From Halomonas sp. 25-S5 (lineage in GTDB: Bacteria > Pseudomonadota > Gammaproteobacteria > Pseudomonadales > Halomonadaceae), in the NCBI RefSeq assembly GCF_029889845.1, contig NZ_JARANV010000002.1, positions 186,001-250,000 of the forward strand: 64,000 bases of DNA, read 5' to 3'. The notes below the pieces were generated by a model. It ran no database searches and was not told the DNA's origin. It saw only the letters and a list, made by a program, of their open reading frames with translations. The first letter of the stretch is position 1, and every line of letters begins with the position of its first letter. Shown here piece by piece: positions 31,225 to 39,554 of this stretch. A program made the position numbers and the translations under genes.

Positions 31225-32136
31225 ATGATCAGACAACGTACCTTGAAGAACGTCATCCGCGCCACTGGCGTCGGCCTGCACTCCGGCAAGAAGGTCTACC
31301 TGACCCTTCGGCCGGCACCGGTGGATACCGGTATCGTCTTTGTGCGTACCGACCTGGAGCCCGAGGTACAGATCCCGGCGCGCGCCGAACATGTCACCGA
31401 TACGACGCTGTGCACCGCGCTCTCCGCGGGCGGGGCCAAGGTCGCCACCGTCGAGCACCTGATGTCGGCCTTCGCCGGACTGGGTATCGACAACGCCTAC
31501 GTCGACGTGAGTGCGCCCGAGGTGCCGATCATGGATGGCAGTGCGGGACCCTTCGTGTTCCTGATCCAGTCGGCGGGCATCGCCGAGCAGGCCGCCCCCA
31601 AGAAGTTCATCCGCATCAAGCGCGAGATCGTGGTGCGCGAGGACGACAAGGAGGCGATCTTCCTGCCCCATCAGGGCTTCAAGGTCTCCTTCGCCATCGA
31701 CTTCGACCATCCAGTCTTTGAGGACCAGTCCCAGACCGCCATGGTGGACTTCTCCACCACCTCCTTCGTCAAGGAGGTGTCGCGGGCCCGGACCTTCGGC
31801 TTCATGCGGGACCTGGAGTATCTGCGCGCGAACAACCTGGCGCTGGGTGGCAGCCTCGATAACGCCATCGTGGTTGACGACTACCGCATCGTCAACGAAG
31901 GCGGGTTGCGCTATGACGACGAGTTCGTCAAGCACAAGGTGCTCGATGCCATCGGCGACCTCTACCAGCTCGGCCATAGCCTGATCGGCGAGTTCCGCGG
32001 AGTGAAGTCGGGCCATGCGCTGAACAACCAGCTGTGCCGTGCCTTGCTGGCCCAGCCGGATGCCTGGGAGCTCGTCACCTTCGAGGGCGAGTCCGAGACG
32101 GCGCCGATCTCCTACTCCGCGCCGGCCATGGCCTGA
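31225..32136 (+). CDS. lpxC: UDP-3-O-acyl-GlcNAc deacetylase
   Basis: Zinc amidase of the first committed step of lipid A synthesis. The 303-residue product starts [21 protein letters not shown], as in the family; an in-frame ATG seven codons upstream is less likely. Zinc and catalytic residues lie in [32 protein letters not shown] and [14 protein letters not shown]. Its own promoter precedes it. In E. coli LpxC is degraded by FtsH through its C-terminal tail; here the tail ends [10 protein letters not shown] bidirectional terminator inside a repeat element follows. Confidence 0.97.
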   Translation: MIRQRTLKNVIRATGVGLHSGKKVYLTLRPAPVDTGIVFVRTDLEPEVQIPARAEHVTDTTLCTALSAGGAKVATVEHLMSAFAGLGIDNAYVDVSAPEVPIMDGSAGPFVFLIQSAGIAEQAAPKKFIRIKREIVVREDDKEAIFLPHQGFKVSFAIDFDHPVFEDQSQTAMVDFSTTSFVKEVSRARTFGFMRDLEYLRANNLALGGSLDNAIVVDDYRIVNEGGLRYDDEFVKHKVLDAIGDLYQLGHSLIGEFRGVKSGHALNNQLCRALLAQPDAWELVTFEGESETAPISYSAPAMA

Positions 32137-32152
32137 CCCGGACTGCGTCCGG

Positions 32153-32240
32153 AGCCGTAAGCTTGAAGCTGGAAGAAAAACCGCCTCCAGGCACTTGCCA
32201 TGGGGGCGGTTCGTTTTATGTGGCGTTCCAGCTTACGGCT
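32153..32240. repeat. 7-base-unit intergenic repeat (copy B) enclosing a terminator
   Basis: The left arm has units GCCGTAA, GCTTGAA and GCTGGAA (32154-32174). The right arm (32226-32239) reads GCCGTAA-GCTGGAA on the other strand. The first 30 bases equal copy A. A terminator hairpin lies between the arms. The inverted GCCGTAA provides the TAA stop of dciA. Confidence 0.8.
32179..32217. terminator. Bidirectional terminator between lpxC and dciA
   Basis: AACCGCCTCCA pairs with TGGGGGCGGTT (11 bases, one U-G) around an 11-base loop. TTTT follows on the + strand after CG, and a run of A before the stem gives T on the - strand. Confidence 0.85.
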
Positions 32241-32694
32241 GACGTTCGGCGTGGGCCGCCAGCCGCTCCAGGGCGCTCTTGAGCCCCGGGTCGTCGACAT
32301 CTTCGGCACAGCTGGAGATCTCGTCGGCGGCCTTTTCCGGCAGGTGGCGAACCTGGCGCAGGGGAGGGCGGGCCGGTCGCACCGGGCGGACCTTGAGGGT
32401 GAAGCCAGTCACTGCCTCGAAGCCGGGCAGTTGGTGCAGTAGCTGTAGCAGGCGAGGCTGCTCATAGCGCAGCCGGGTCAGCCAGACGGCGCGGTCGGTG
32501 ATCAGGGCCAGCCGCCCCTGGTGATAGCCGCCGACGAAGAGGTGCTCGCGCATCTCCTCGGGCAGGTGGTCGCGCAGGTGACGCTGAGCGCGCTCGATCA
32601 GGGTGGCCATGCGCATCAGCGATCCCAGCTCGCCGCGACCTTCCAGCAGCCGGGACATGGGCTGTGCTCTGAACCGCTTAACCTTTATACTCAT
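32233..32694 (-). CDS. dciA: DUF721 protein, DciA-like replicative-helicase loader
   Basis: DUF721 family protein. DciA is the ancestral DnaB loader in bacteria lacking DnaC. The 153-residue product has an N-terminal RNA-binding-like (KH) domain, with LPEEMREHLFVGGYHQGRLALITDRAVWLTRL as its core, read in short segments, and a basic, Pro-rich tail. The position between lpxC and secA on the opposite strand matches Pseudomonas. The last codon and stop lie in a 7-base repeat element, so the C-terminus may have been reshaped by it. Confidence 0.8.
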   Translation of the reverse strand: MSIKVKRFRAQPMSRLLEGRGELGSLMRMATLIERAQRHLRDHLPEEMREHLFVGGYHQGRLALITDRAVWLTRLRYEQPRLLQLLHQLPGFEAVTGFTLKVRPVRPARPPLRQVRHLPEKAADEISSCAEDVDDPGLKSALERLAAHAERQP

Positions 32695-32734
32695 CAGCTT
32701 GGTTCTCGGGGGCCGCGCCCCTGACGTTACGCGT

Positions 32735-32757
32735 CGGCCGCCAATCTAGGGCGGCCG
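32735..32757. other. Hairpin between dciA and the secA leader ORF
   Basis: CGGCCGCC (32735-32742) and GGCGGCCG (32750-32757) form a perfect 8-base stem with a 7-base loop in the divergent gap. No function is assigned. Confidence 0.5.
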
Positions 32758-32800
32758 TTGAACATCCAGAGCCTAGCACGCACGGGAGGCCGTCGACAGC

Positions 32801-33160
32801 ATGCCAGCCGCCATCACCGACAACGGCGCCGGATCTCACGGGAGCCGGCACTGGCGCCGCACGACTCGCTGGTGGCTTGCCGGGTTGCTGGTGGGATGCC
32901 TGCTGCCGGCCAGCCTGGCCCAGGTCGAGTCCCTGCGCCCCGTCGAGCGTGCCGCCCAGATCAGCATCCTGGTGCCGGCGCTGCTGCGCGTGCGCTCCCA
33001 CCTGCATGCCCGTCGTCGCGCCTTGGTGCGCTGGGTCCGGCGAGCCGCCCGCTGGCCGAGGGTGGGGGCGAGGGGCGTTGCCTTTTCCGCCCTCGCGCCC
33101 TGCCACCCGGTTGCCGCGCATGATGTCCTGACGCGTCGTGGCCCTCCCGGCCTTTGCTGA
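32801..33160 (+). CDS. Small secreted ORF before secA, candidate SecM-like secretion monitor
   Basis: I recognise no family by sequence. The 119-residue frame has a GGGAGG ribosome site 11 bases before the ATG, GC-rich third positions, and a clear signal peptide: basic RRTTR, hydrophobic core at about 24-37, and likely cleavage after ASLA (residue 40). The mature part is basic and Arg-rich. The end reads [10 protein letters not shown], with R112-R113-G114-P115 placed like the essential Arg-x-Gly-Pro of the E. coli SecM arrest sequence. E. coli secM lies in the same place, between lpxC and secA. The codons for this motif can pair with the secA leader. Function as a regulatory nascent chain is inference; a plain small secreted protein is the alternative. 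Confidence 0.5.
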   Translation: MPAAITDNGAGSHGSRHWRRTTRWWLAGLLVGCLLPASLAQVESLRPVERAAQISILVPALLRVRSHLHARRRALVRWVRRAARWPRVGARGVAFSALAPCHPVAAHDVLTRRGPPGLC

Positions 33161-33214
33161 CGAGACCGCCCGGAGAGGTCGCGGGCCTGCCGTCCGCGAC
33201 GCGATGCCACACGC
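33133..33214 (+). promoter_or_regulatory. Potential RNA structure linking the leader ORF to secA
   Basis: GCGT (33133-33136) and GTGGC (33138-33142), which encode most of Arg-Arg-Gly, can pair with GCCAC (33206-33210) and ACGC (33211-33214), with one bulged C. An inner hairpin pairs GTCGCGG (33178-33184) with CCGCGAC (33194-33200). The outer stem ends 16 bases before the secA ATG, which has only a weak ribosome site. Confidence 0.4.
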
Positions 33215-33230
33215 TGCCACTGGACCCTTC

Positions 33231-35960
33231 ATGATCAACAACCTGTTACGCAAGGTCGTCGGCTCCAAGAACGACCGCGACGTCAAGCGCATGAGCCGTC
33301 AGGTGACGGATGTCACCGGCCTGGAGAACGAGCTGGAAGGCCTCGATGAGACGGCCCTGCGGGCCCGCACCGAGGCGCTGCGCGAGCGCCTGGAGGGCGA
33401 TGAATCCCTCGATACGCTGCTGCCGGAGGCCTTCGCCACGGTGCGCGAGGCCAGCAAGCGCGTCATGGGGATGCGCCATTTCGATGTGCAGATGGTCGGC
33501 GGCATCACCCTGCACCGCGGACGCATCGCCGAGATGAAGACCGGCGAGGGCAAGACGCTGGTGGCGACCCTGGCGGTCTACCTCAATGCCCTGCCGGGCA
33601 AGGGCGTGCACGTGGTCACGGTCAACGACTACCTGGCGCGCCGCGATGCCGAGTGGATGCGTCCGCTCTACGAATTCCTGGGCCTCTCGGTGGGCGTGAT
33701 CTTCTCCGGGCAGACGTCGGAGGAGAAGCGCCACGCCTACGCCTGCGACATCACCTACGGCACCAACAACGAATTCGGCTTCGACTATCTGCGTGACAAC
33801 ATGGCCTTCTCACTGGAGGAGAAGGTGCAGCGCGAGCTGCACTTCGCCATCGTCGACGAGGTCGACTCCATCCTGATCGACGAGGCGCGGACACCGCTGA
33901 TCATCTCCGGGGCGGTGGACGAGAACACCGAGCTCTACCGCGTCGTCGACCGTCTGGCGCTGAACCTCGTGGCGTGCAGCGACGAGGAAGACCCGGAGAG
34001 CGGCGATTTCATCCTCGACGAGAAGCAGAAGCAGGTGGAAGTCACCGAGGCCGGCCACCGCAAGATCGAGGATCTGATGCGTGGCGAGGGGCTGCTGGGC
34101 GAGGAGGAATCCCTCTATGCGGCCCAGAACCTCAGCCTGCTGCAGCACATGCACTCGGCGCTGCGCGCTCGCCATCTCTATCACCGTGACGTGGATTACA
34201 TCGTCAACGATGGCCAGGTGGTGATCGTCGACGAGCACACCGGCCGCAGCATGCCGGGGCGTCGCTGGTCGGAAGGCCTGCATCAGGCGGTGGAGGCGAA
34301 GGAGGACGTGCCGGTGCAGCGCGAGAGTCAGACGCTGGCCTCGACCACCTTTCAGAACTACTTCCGCCTCTACGACAAGCTCTCCGGCATGACCGGCACC
34401 GCCGACACCGAGGCCTTCGAGTTCCGCCAGATCTATGGCCTCGACGTGGTGGTGATTCCCACCAATCGTCCGCTGATTCGCCAGGACCTCAACGACCTGG
34501 TCTACCTCACCGCCGAGGAGAAGTTCGAGGCGATCATCGAGGACGTCAAGGCCCAGACCGAGGCCGGACGCCCGGTGCTGGTGGGGACCGCGTCCATCGA
34601 GACCAGCGAGTATCTGGCCGACCTGATGAAACGTGCCGGCATGCAGTTCAACGTGCTCAACGCCAAGCAGCACCAGAGCGAGGCGGAGATCATCGCCCAG
34701 GCCGGTCGCCCCGGGGCCGTCACCATCGCCACCAACATGGCCGGCCGCGGCACCGACATCGTGCTGGGCGGCAACTGGGAGGCCGAGGCTGCCAAGCTGG
34801 AGAACCCGTCCGAGGCCCAGGTCGAGCAGCTCAAGGCCGAGTGGCAGGCCCGCCACGAGGCGGTGCTCGAGGCCGGCGGCCTGCACGTGACCGGCTCCGA
34901 GCGTCACGAGTCGCGGCGCATCGACAACCAGCTGCGCGGGCGCGCCGGTCGTCAGGGGGATCCCGGCTCGACGCGCTTCTTCCTCTCGCTGGAAGACAAC
35001 CTGATGCGCCTGTTCGGCTCCGATCGGGTGCAGCGCATGATGAAGGCCCTGGGGCTGGAGCGCGGCGAGGCGATCGAGCACAAGATGGTCTCGAATGCCG
35101 TGGAACGCGCCCAGAAGAAGGTCGAGGGCCGCAACTTCGACATCCGCAAGCAGCTGCTCGAGTATGATGACGTGGCCAACGACCAGCGTCGGGTCATCTA
35201 CGAGCAGCGCAACGAGATACTGGCCGCCGAGGACGTCTCCGACAGCGTCATGGGCATCCGCGAGGAGGTGCTGGACCTCGCCATCAGCGAGTTCGTGCCG
35301 CCCCAGAGCCTGCCCGAGCAGTGGGACCTGGCCGGCCTCCAGGATCACCTGAAGAGCGAGTTCAATCTCGACGCATCGGTGGTCGACTGGGCCGAGCAGG
35401 ACGAGCGCTTCCACGAAGAGCAGCTGCGCGAACGGCTGCAGGTGATGCACCGCGAGGCCTACGAGGCCAAGGTGGCGGAGGCCGGCGAGGCACTGATGCG
35501 CCGTTTCGAGAAGCAGGTGATGTTGCAGGTGCTCGACACCCGCTGGAAGGAGCACCTGCAGTCCATGGATCACCTGCGTCGGGGGATCCACCTGCGGGGC
35601 TATGCCCAGAAGAACCCCAAGCAGGAGTACAAGCGCGAGGCCTTCGAGCTGTTCCAGAACCTGCTGACCAACATCAAGGCCGACGTGACCCGCATCCTCA
35701 GCCATGTCCAGGTGCGCCGTCCCGAGGAGGTCGAGGCCCTGGAGCGCCAGCGCCGCGAGGCGCTGGATCGCGAGAAGGCCAGTGCGGCGAGCCGTCACGA
35801 CGCGCCGTCGATGGCGCCCGGCGAGCAGGACGAGGCCCCGACTGCCCCGGGGGCCGACGGTCGCCCGTTGCGCCGCGAGGGCCCCAAGGTCGGCCGCAAT
35901 GATCCCTGCCCCTGCGGGTCGGGGAAGAAATACAAGCAGTGCTGCGGCAAGCTGAGCTAA
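33231..35960 (+). CDS. secA: Preprotein translocase ATPase SecA
   Basis: Motor that pushes preproteins through SecYEG. The 909-residue product begins [21 protein letters not shown], the family N-terminus, so the open frame back to 33138 was not used. It has Walker [11 protein letters not shown], the [16 protein letters not shown] segment, the preprotein cross-linking domain, the second nucleotide-binding fold with [15 protein letters not shown], and a C-terminal zinc motif [14 protein letters not shown] that binds SecB. The weak ribosome site suggests coupling to the ORF upstream. A 7-base tandem repeat starts two bases after the stop. Confidence 0.97.
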   Translation: MINNLLRKVVGSKNDRDVKRMSRQVTDVTGLENELEGLDETALRARTEALRERLEGDESLDTLLPEAFATVREASKRVMGMRHFDVQMVGGITLHRGRIAEMKTGEGKTLVATLAVYLNALPGKGVHVVTVNDYLARRDAEWMRPLYEFLGLSVGVIFSGQTSEEKRHAYACDITYGTNNEFGFDYLRDNMAFSLEEKVQRELHFAIVDEVDSILIDEARTPLIISGAVDENTELYRVVDRLALNLVACSDEEDPESGDFILDEKQKQVEVTEAGHRKIEDLMRGEGLLGEEESLYAAQNLSLLQHMHSALRARHLYHRDVDYIVNDGQVVIVDEHTGRSMPGRRWSEGLHQAVEAKEDVPVQRESQTLASTTFQNYFRLYDKLSGMTGTADTEAFEFRQIYGLDVVVIPTNRPLIRQDLNDLVYLTAEEKFEAIIEDVKAQTEAGRPVLVGTASIETSEYLADLMKRAGMQFNVLNAKQHQSEAEIIAQAGRPGAVTIATNMAGRGTDIVLGGNWEAEAAKLENPSEAQVEQLKAEWQARHEAVLEAGGLHVTGSERHESRRIDNQLRGRAGRQGDPGSTRFFLSLEDNLMRLFGSDRVQRMMKALGLERGEAIEHKMVSNAVERAQKKVEGRNFDIRKQLLEYDDVANDQRRVIYEQRNEILAAEDVSDSVMGIREEVLDLAISEFVPPQSLPEQWDLAGLQDHLKSEFNLDASVVDWAEQDERFHEEQLRERLQVMHREAYEAKVAEAGEALMRRFEKQVMLQVLDTRWKEHLQSMDHLRRGIHLRGYAQKNPKQEYKREAFELFQNLLTNIKADVTRILSHVQVRRPEEVEALERQRREALDREKASAASRHDAPSMAPGEQDEAPTAPGADGRPLRREGPKVGRNDPCPCGSGKKYKQCCGKLS

Positions 35961-35961
35961 C

Positions 35962-36065
35962 GGGCTACGGGCTACGGGCTACGGGCTATGGGCTGAGGGC
36001 TACGGACCCCGAGTCAGAGGGTACTATGTTGCTCGAAGCTCGAAGCTCGAAGCTCGAAGCTCGAA
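35962..36065. repeat. Two 7-base tandem arrays between secA and argJ (copy C)
   Basis: Six units of GGGCTAC with two variants (GGGCTAT, GGGCTGA) occupy 35962-36003. Five perfect units of GCTCGAA occupy 36031-36065. The second array ends 26 bases before the argJ ATG. The period and base pattern match copies A, B and D. Confidence 0.9.
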
Positions 36066-36091
36066 GCGGAATCCAGACAGGAGAGACGACC

Positions 36092-37321
36092 ATGGCAGTG
36101 GGCGAGACGCGTTTTCCGGCGATGCCGGTGATCGAGGGGCTGCGGCTGGGCACCGCCATGGCCGGGATCAAGACGCCCGATCGCCGTGATCTGGTGGTGA
36201 TCGAGATCCCCGAGGGGGCCAGGGTGTCCGGGGTCTTCACCCGCAACGCCTTCTGCGCGGCGCCGGTGACGGTGGCCCGTGAGCACCTGGCCGCCTGCAC
36301 GGCTCGCGGGGAAGGGGCGCGTTACCTGGTGATCAACACCGGCAATGCCAATGCCGGTACCGGCGAGACGGGCCTGCGCGATGCCCGTGCCAGCTGTGCC
36401 GAGCTGGCACGGTTGGCCGGGGTGGGCGAGCAGAGCGTGCTGCCGTTCTCCACCGGGGTGATCGGTGAGCCGCTGCCCATGGAGCGCCTGCTGGCAGGCC
36501 TGCCCGCGGCCCTGCAGGCCCTCGACGATGGCGCCGCCGCCTGGCGAGAGGCCGGCGAGGGCATCCTGACCACCGATACCCGGGCCAAGGGCGCCAGCGT
36601 GACCCTGGCGCTGGGCAACGAGATGGTGACCATCAATGGCATCGCCAAGGGCTCGGGGATGATCCGTCCCGACATGGCCACCATGCTGGCCTTCGTGGCC
36701 ACCGATGCGGCCCTGGAGCCGGCGCTGCTCGACCAGCTGCTGCGCGAGGCGGTGGAGCGCTCCTTCAATTGCATCACCGTCGACAGCGATACCTCGACCA
36801 ACGATGCCTGCCTGCTGATCAGCACCGGTCGCGGCGCCACGGTGGCCGACGAGGCGGCCTTGAGCGCCTTCCGCAACGGCCTGCAGCGGGTGATGACCGA
36901 ACTGGCCCAGGCGGTGATCCGCGATGGTGAGGGGGCGACCAAGTTCGTCACCCTGCAGGTCGACGAGGCGCACAGCCGTCGCGAGGCGCTTGACGTGGCC
37001 TTCACCGTGGCCCACTCGCCGCTGGTCAAGACGGCCCTCTACGCCAGCGACGCCAACTGGGGCCGGATCCTGGCCGCGGTGGGGCGCGCACCCGTCGAGG
37101 CGTTCGACGTGGACCGGGTCACCCTCGACCTGGGCGAGGTGCGCCTGGTCGAGCATGGCGGACGCGCCCCGGGGTATACCGAGGAGGCCGGCAGTGCAGT
37201 GATGGCCCGCGAGGAGATCGTCATCCGCATCGCCCTGGGGCGCGGCGAGCAGAGCGCCACGGTGTGGACCTCGGACCTGTCCCACGACTACGTGACCATC
37301 AATGCCGACTATCGCAGCTGA
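36092..37321 (+). CDS. argJ: Bifunctional ornithine acetyltransferase / N-acetylglutamate synthase
   Basis: ArgJ recycles the acetyl group from N-acetylornithine to glutamate in arginine synthesis, and bifunctional members also use acetyl-CoA. The 409-residue product has the self-cleavage site in RPDMATMLAFVATDA, where the precursor is cut before the second Thr, giving alpha and beta chains. KGSGMI and the C-terminal AKYE-like region (VTINADYRS) fit the family. The start at 36092 has GGAGAG 9-10 bases before it. Whether it is mono- or bifunctional cannot be read from the sequence alone. Confidence 0.96.
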   Translation: MAVGETRFPAMPVIEGLRLGTAMAGIKTPDRRDLVVIEIPEGARVSGVFTRNAFCAAPVTVAREHLAACTARGEGARYLVINTGNANAGTGETGLRDARASCAELARLAGVGEQSVLPFSTGVIGEPLPMERLLAGLPAALQALDDGAAAWREAGEGILTTDTRAKGASVTLALGNEMVTINGIAKGSGMIRPDMATMLAFVATDAALEPALLDQLLREAVERSFNCITVDSDTSTNDACLLISTGRGATVADEAALSAFRNGLQRVMTELAQAVIRDGEGATKFVTLQVDEAHSRREALDVAFTVAHSPLVKTALYASDANWGRILAAVGRAPVEAFDVDRVTLDLGEVRLVEHGGRAPGYTEEAGSAVMAREEIVIRIALGRGEQSATVWTSDLSHDYVTINADYRS

Positions 37322-37396
37322 CCGGCGGGGACGCTCGGCAGCCAGACAGCAACCCCGCGCGGCGGCAAGGCCGCGTGGACCAGCGGGTAGGAGTCA

Positions 37397-38353
37397 ATGA
37401 ACGCAATGGTGAAGAGAAGGGTGCATGTGGCGGCGGCTGCCATCATCAGCGCCGATGGCCGCGAGGTGCTCCTCGCCCGTCGACCCTCCAATGTTGATCA
37501 CGGAGGGCTCTGGGAGTTTCCCGGCGGCAAGCTGGCACCCTACGAGACCGGCCTGGAGGCACTGAAACGCGAGCTCCATGAGGAACTCGGCGTCGAGATC
37601 CGGCGGGCGCAACCGCTGATTCGCATCCACCACGAATATTCCGACAAGCACATCCTGCTGGATGTGTGGCAGGTGCACGACTTCGCCGGCGAGCCGTTCG
37701 GTCGCGAGGGGCAGGCGGTGCGCTGGGTGCCCATGACCGACCTGGTGAACTACCCCTTCCCGGCGGCCAACCTGCCGATCCTGCGGGCGGTCACGCTGCC
37801 CACCGAGTTCCTGATCACCGGCGAGGAGGCTGACGGGGAGCGGTTCATGGAGCGACTGGCCCGTGCCCTCGACGAGGACGGGGTGCGCCTGGTCCAGCTG
37901 CGCGCCAAGTCGCTGGATGAGGTGGATTTCCTGAGGCGCGCTGAGCAGGCCCTGGCGCTGTGTCATGAGCGCGGCGCCCGCCTGGTGCTCAATGGCGAGC
38001 CCTCGCTGCTGGAAGCCGTGGCCGCCGATGGCATCCACCTGACCAGCGACCGGCTGATGAGCCTGGAGCGGCGCGCGTTGCCCGAGGGCAAGTGGCTCTC
38101 CGCTTCGACCCATAATCGTCGTCAGCTGGAGCAGGCACGCCGCATCGGCTGTGACTTCGTGACCCTCTCGCCGCTGCGCACCACGCCCTCCCATCCGGAT
38201 GTGGCGCCGATTGGCTGGCATGACTTCCAGCAGCTGGTGGAGCACGCCGGCATGCCGGTCTTCGCCCTGGGCGGCATGACGCGATTCGATGCGCATCATG
38301 CCCGGGCCGTGGGGGCCCAGGGCATCGCCTCGATCCGCGATTTCTGGAAATAA
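37397..38353 (+). CDS. mutT: MutT Nudix hydrolase fused to a ThiE-like domain
   Basis: N-terminal Nudix domain (about 1-130) with the full Nudix box, from GGKLAPYETGLEAL to RELHEELGVEI, similar to 8-oxo-dGTP diphosphatase MutT, which removes oxidised guanine nucleotides. The C-terminal domain (about 135-318) resembles thiamine-phosphate synthase (RLVQLRAKSLDEVDF; FALGGM). The same fusion is found downstream of secA and argJ in Pseudomonas. The key ThiE residues are not obviously complete, so thiamine synthesis by this part is doubtful. AGGAG lies 4 bases before the ATG. The gene ends in a repeat element containing a terminator. Confidence 0.93.
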   Translation: MNAMVKRRVHVAAAAIISADGREVLLARRPSNVDHGGLWEFPGGKLAPYETGLEALKRELHEELGVEIRRAQPLIRIHHEYSDKHILLDVWQVHDFAGEPFGREGQAVRWVPMTDLVNYPFPAANLPILRAVTLPTEFLITGEEADGERFMERLARALDEDGVRLVQLRAKSLDEVDFLRRAEQALALCHERGARLVLNGEPSLLEAVAADGIHLTSDRLMSLERRALPEGKWLSASTHNRRQLEQARRIGCDFVTLSPLRTTPSHPDVAPIGWHDFQQLVEHAGMPVFALGGMTRFDAHHARAVGAQGIASIRDFWK

Positions 38354-38365
38354 CCCCAGCTTAGA

Positions 38366-38494
<129 letters not shown>

Positions 38495-38506
38495 CGCGAA
38501 GCGCGG

Positions 38507-39409
38507 TCAGTCCCGGTAGCGACGCGTCAGGTCGCCATAGGCGTCGATGCGGCGGTCCCGGAGGTAGGGCCAGATGCGCCGCACCTCCTCGCTGCGCGTC
38601 ATGTCCAGCGTCACCAGCATCCGTTCCGCCTCCTGGCCGGCATGGGCGAGCAGCTCACCCTGGGGACCGCAGATGAAGCTGCCGCCCCAGAAGTCGATGC
38701 CCGGCGTCGCCGCGGACGGGTCCGCTTCGTGGCCGACCCGGTTGGCGACGATCACCGGCAGGCCATTGGCCACGCCGTGGCTGCGCTGGATCAGGGTCCA
38801 GGCCTCCTTCTGTCGCCGCTTCTCCGGGGTGTCGTCCGGCGGATGCCAGCCGATGGCGGTGGGGTAGAGCAGCAGCTCCGCGCCGGCCAGGGCCATCAGC
38901 CGTGCCGCTTCCGGGTACCACTGGTCCCAGCAGACCAGCACGCCCAGGCGGCCGAGCGAGGTGTCGATCGGCTGGAAGCCCTGGCCGCGGCCGTCGTCCT
39001 GGTCCCCGGGGGTGAAGTAGAACTTCTCGTAGAAGCCCGGGTCGTCGGGGATATGCATCTTGCGGTACTGGCCCACCCGGCCGCGGTCACGGTCGTAGAC
39101 CACGGCGGTATTGTGGTAGAGGCCGGGCGCGCGGCGTTCGAACAGCGACCCCACCAGCACGATGTCGAGTTCCTTCGCCAGGGTCGCCAGCCGCGTGCCG
39201 GTCGGCCCGTCGAGGGGCTCGGCTAGGTCGAAGACCTCGGTCTCCTCGGTCTGGCAGAAGTAGTGGGTGGCATGCAGCTCCTGCAGCATCACCAGCTGGG
39301 CGCCGGCGGTGGCCAGCTCGCGGATGCCGGCCTCGCTCTCGGCGAGACTCCTGGCCTTGTCGGGCCAGGCGGGCTGCTGGACCAGGCCCACCTTCAGGGT
39401 GCGGGACAC
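38507..39409 (-). CDS. aguB: N-carbamoylputrescine amidase
   Basis: Nitrilase-superfamily amidase that hydrolyses N-carbamoylputrescine to putrescine, CO2 and ammonia, the step after agmatine deiminase. The 300-residue product carries the catalytic triad Glu44 (LQELHATHYF), Lys117 (YRKMHIPDDPGFYEKF) and Cys160 (VLVCWDQWYPE). The C-terminal segment is typical of AguB rather than general nitrilases. aguA lies upstream on the same strand, 145 bases away, with an inverted-repeat element between them. Its 3' end abuts repeat copy D, converging with mutT. Confidence 0.95.
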   Translation of the reverse strand: MSRTLKVGLVQQPAWPDKARSLAESEAGIRELATAGAQLVMLQELHATHYFCQTEETEVFDLAEPLDGPTGTRLATLAKELDIVLVGSLFERRAPGLYHNTAVVYDRDRGRVGQYRKMHIPDDPGFYEKFYFTPGDQDDGRGQGFQPIDTSLGRLGVLVCWDQWYPEAARLMALAGAELLLYPTAIGWHPPDDTPEKRRQKEAWTLIQRSHGVANGLPVIVANRVGHEADPSAATPGIDFWGGSFICGPQGELLAHAGQEAERMLVTLDMTRSEEVRRIWPYLRDRRIDAYGDLTRRYRD

Positions 39410-39453
39410 GATGAGTTCTCCTCGAATGTTCGAAACTCGAGACTGATCCGGGA

Positions 39454-39536
39454 ACAGTCCTTCGAGGGGGCGCTGTAAACCCTTCCCTGGGCGCTACCGA
39501 CGCCATCCCTGGCGTAGGACCCCCTCTGTGGACTGT
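39454..39536. repeat. Large inverted repeat between aguA and aguB
   Basis: ACAGTCC-TTCG-AGGGGG (39454-39470) pairs with CCCCCT-CTGT-GGACTGT (39520-39536) except for the 4-base centre. Inside are two similar small hairpins, CCC-TTCCCT-GGG (39480-39491) and ACGCC-ATCCCT-GGCGT (39500-39515). It resembles dispersed intergenic elements of related bacteria, but only one copy is in this window. Confidence 0.6.
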
Positions 39537-39554
39537 CCCCGGCGCCTCTTGATC

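Noticed and set aside
32758..33123. Alternative + strand ORF of 121 codons in the dciA-secA gap
   Set aside because: It has no signal peptide or ribosome site and an Arg/Pro/Gly-rich composition typical of a shifted frame; the frame starting at 32801 is better supported.
33138..33230. N-terminal extension of SecA by 31 codons
   Set aside because: SecA proteins begin at the [13 protein letters not shown] sequence; the extra codons overlap the leader ORF end and its RNA structure.
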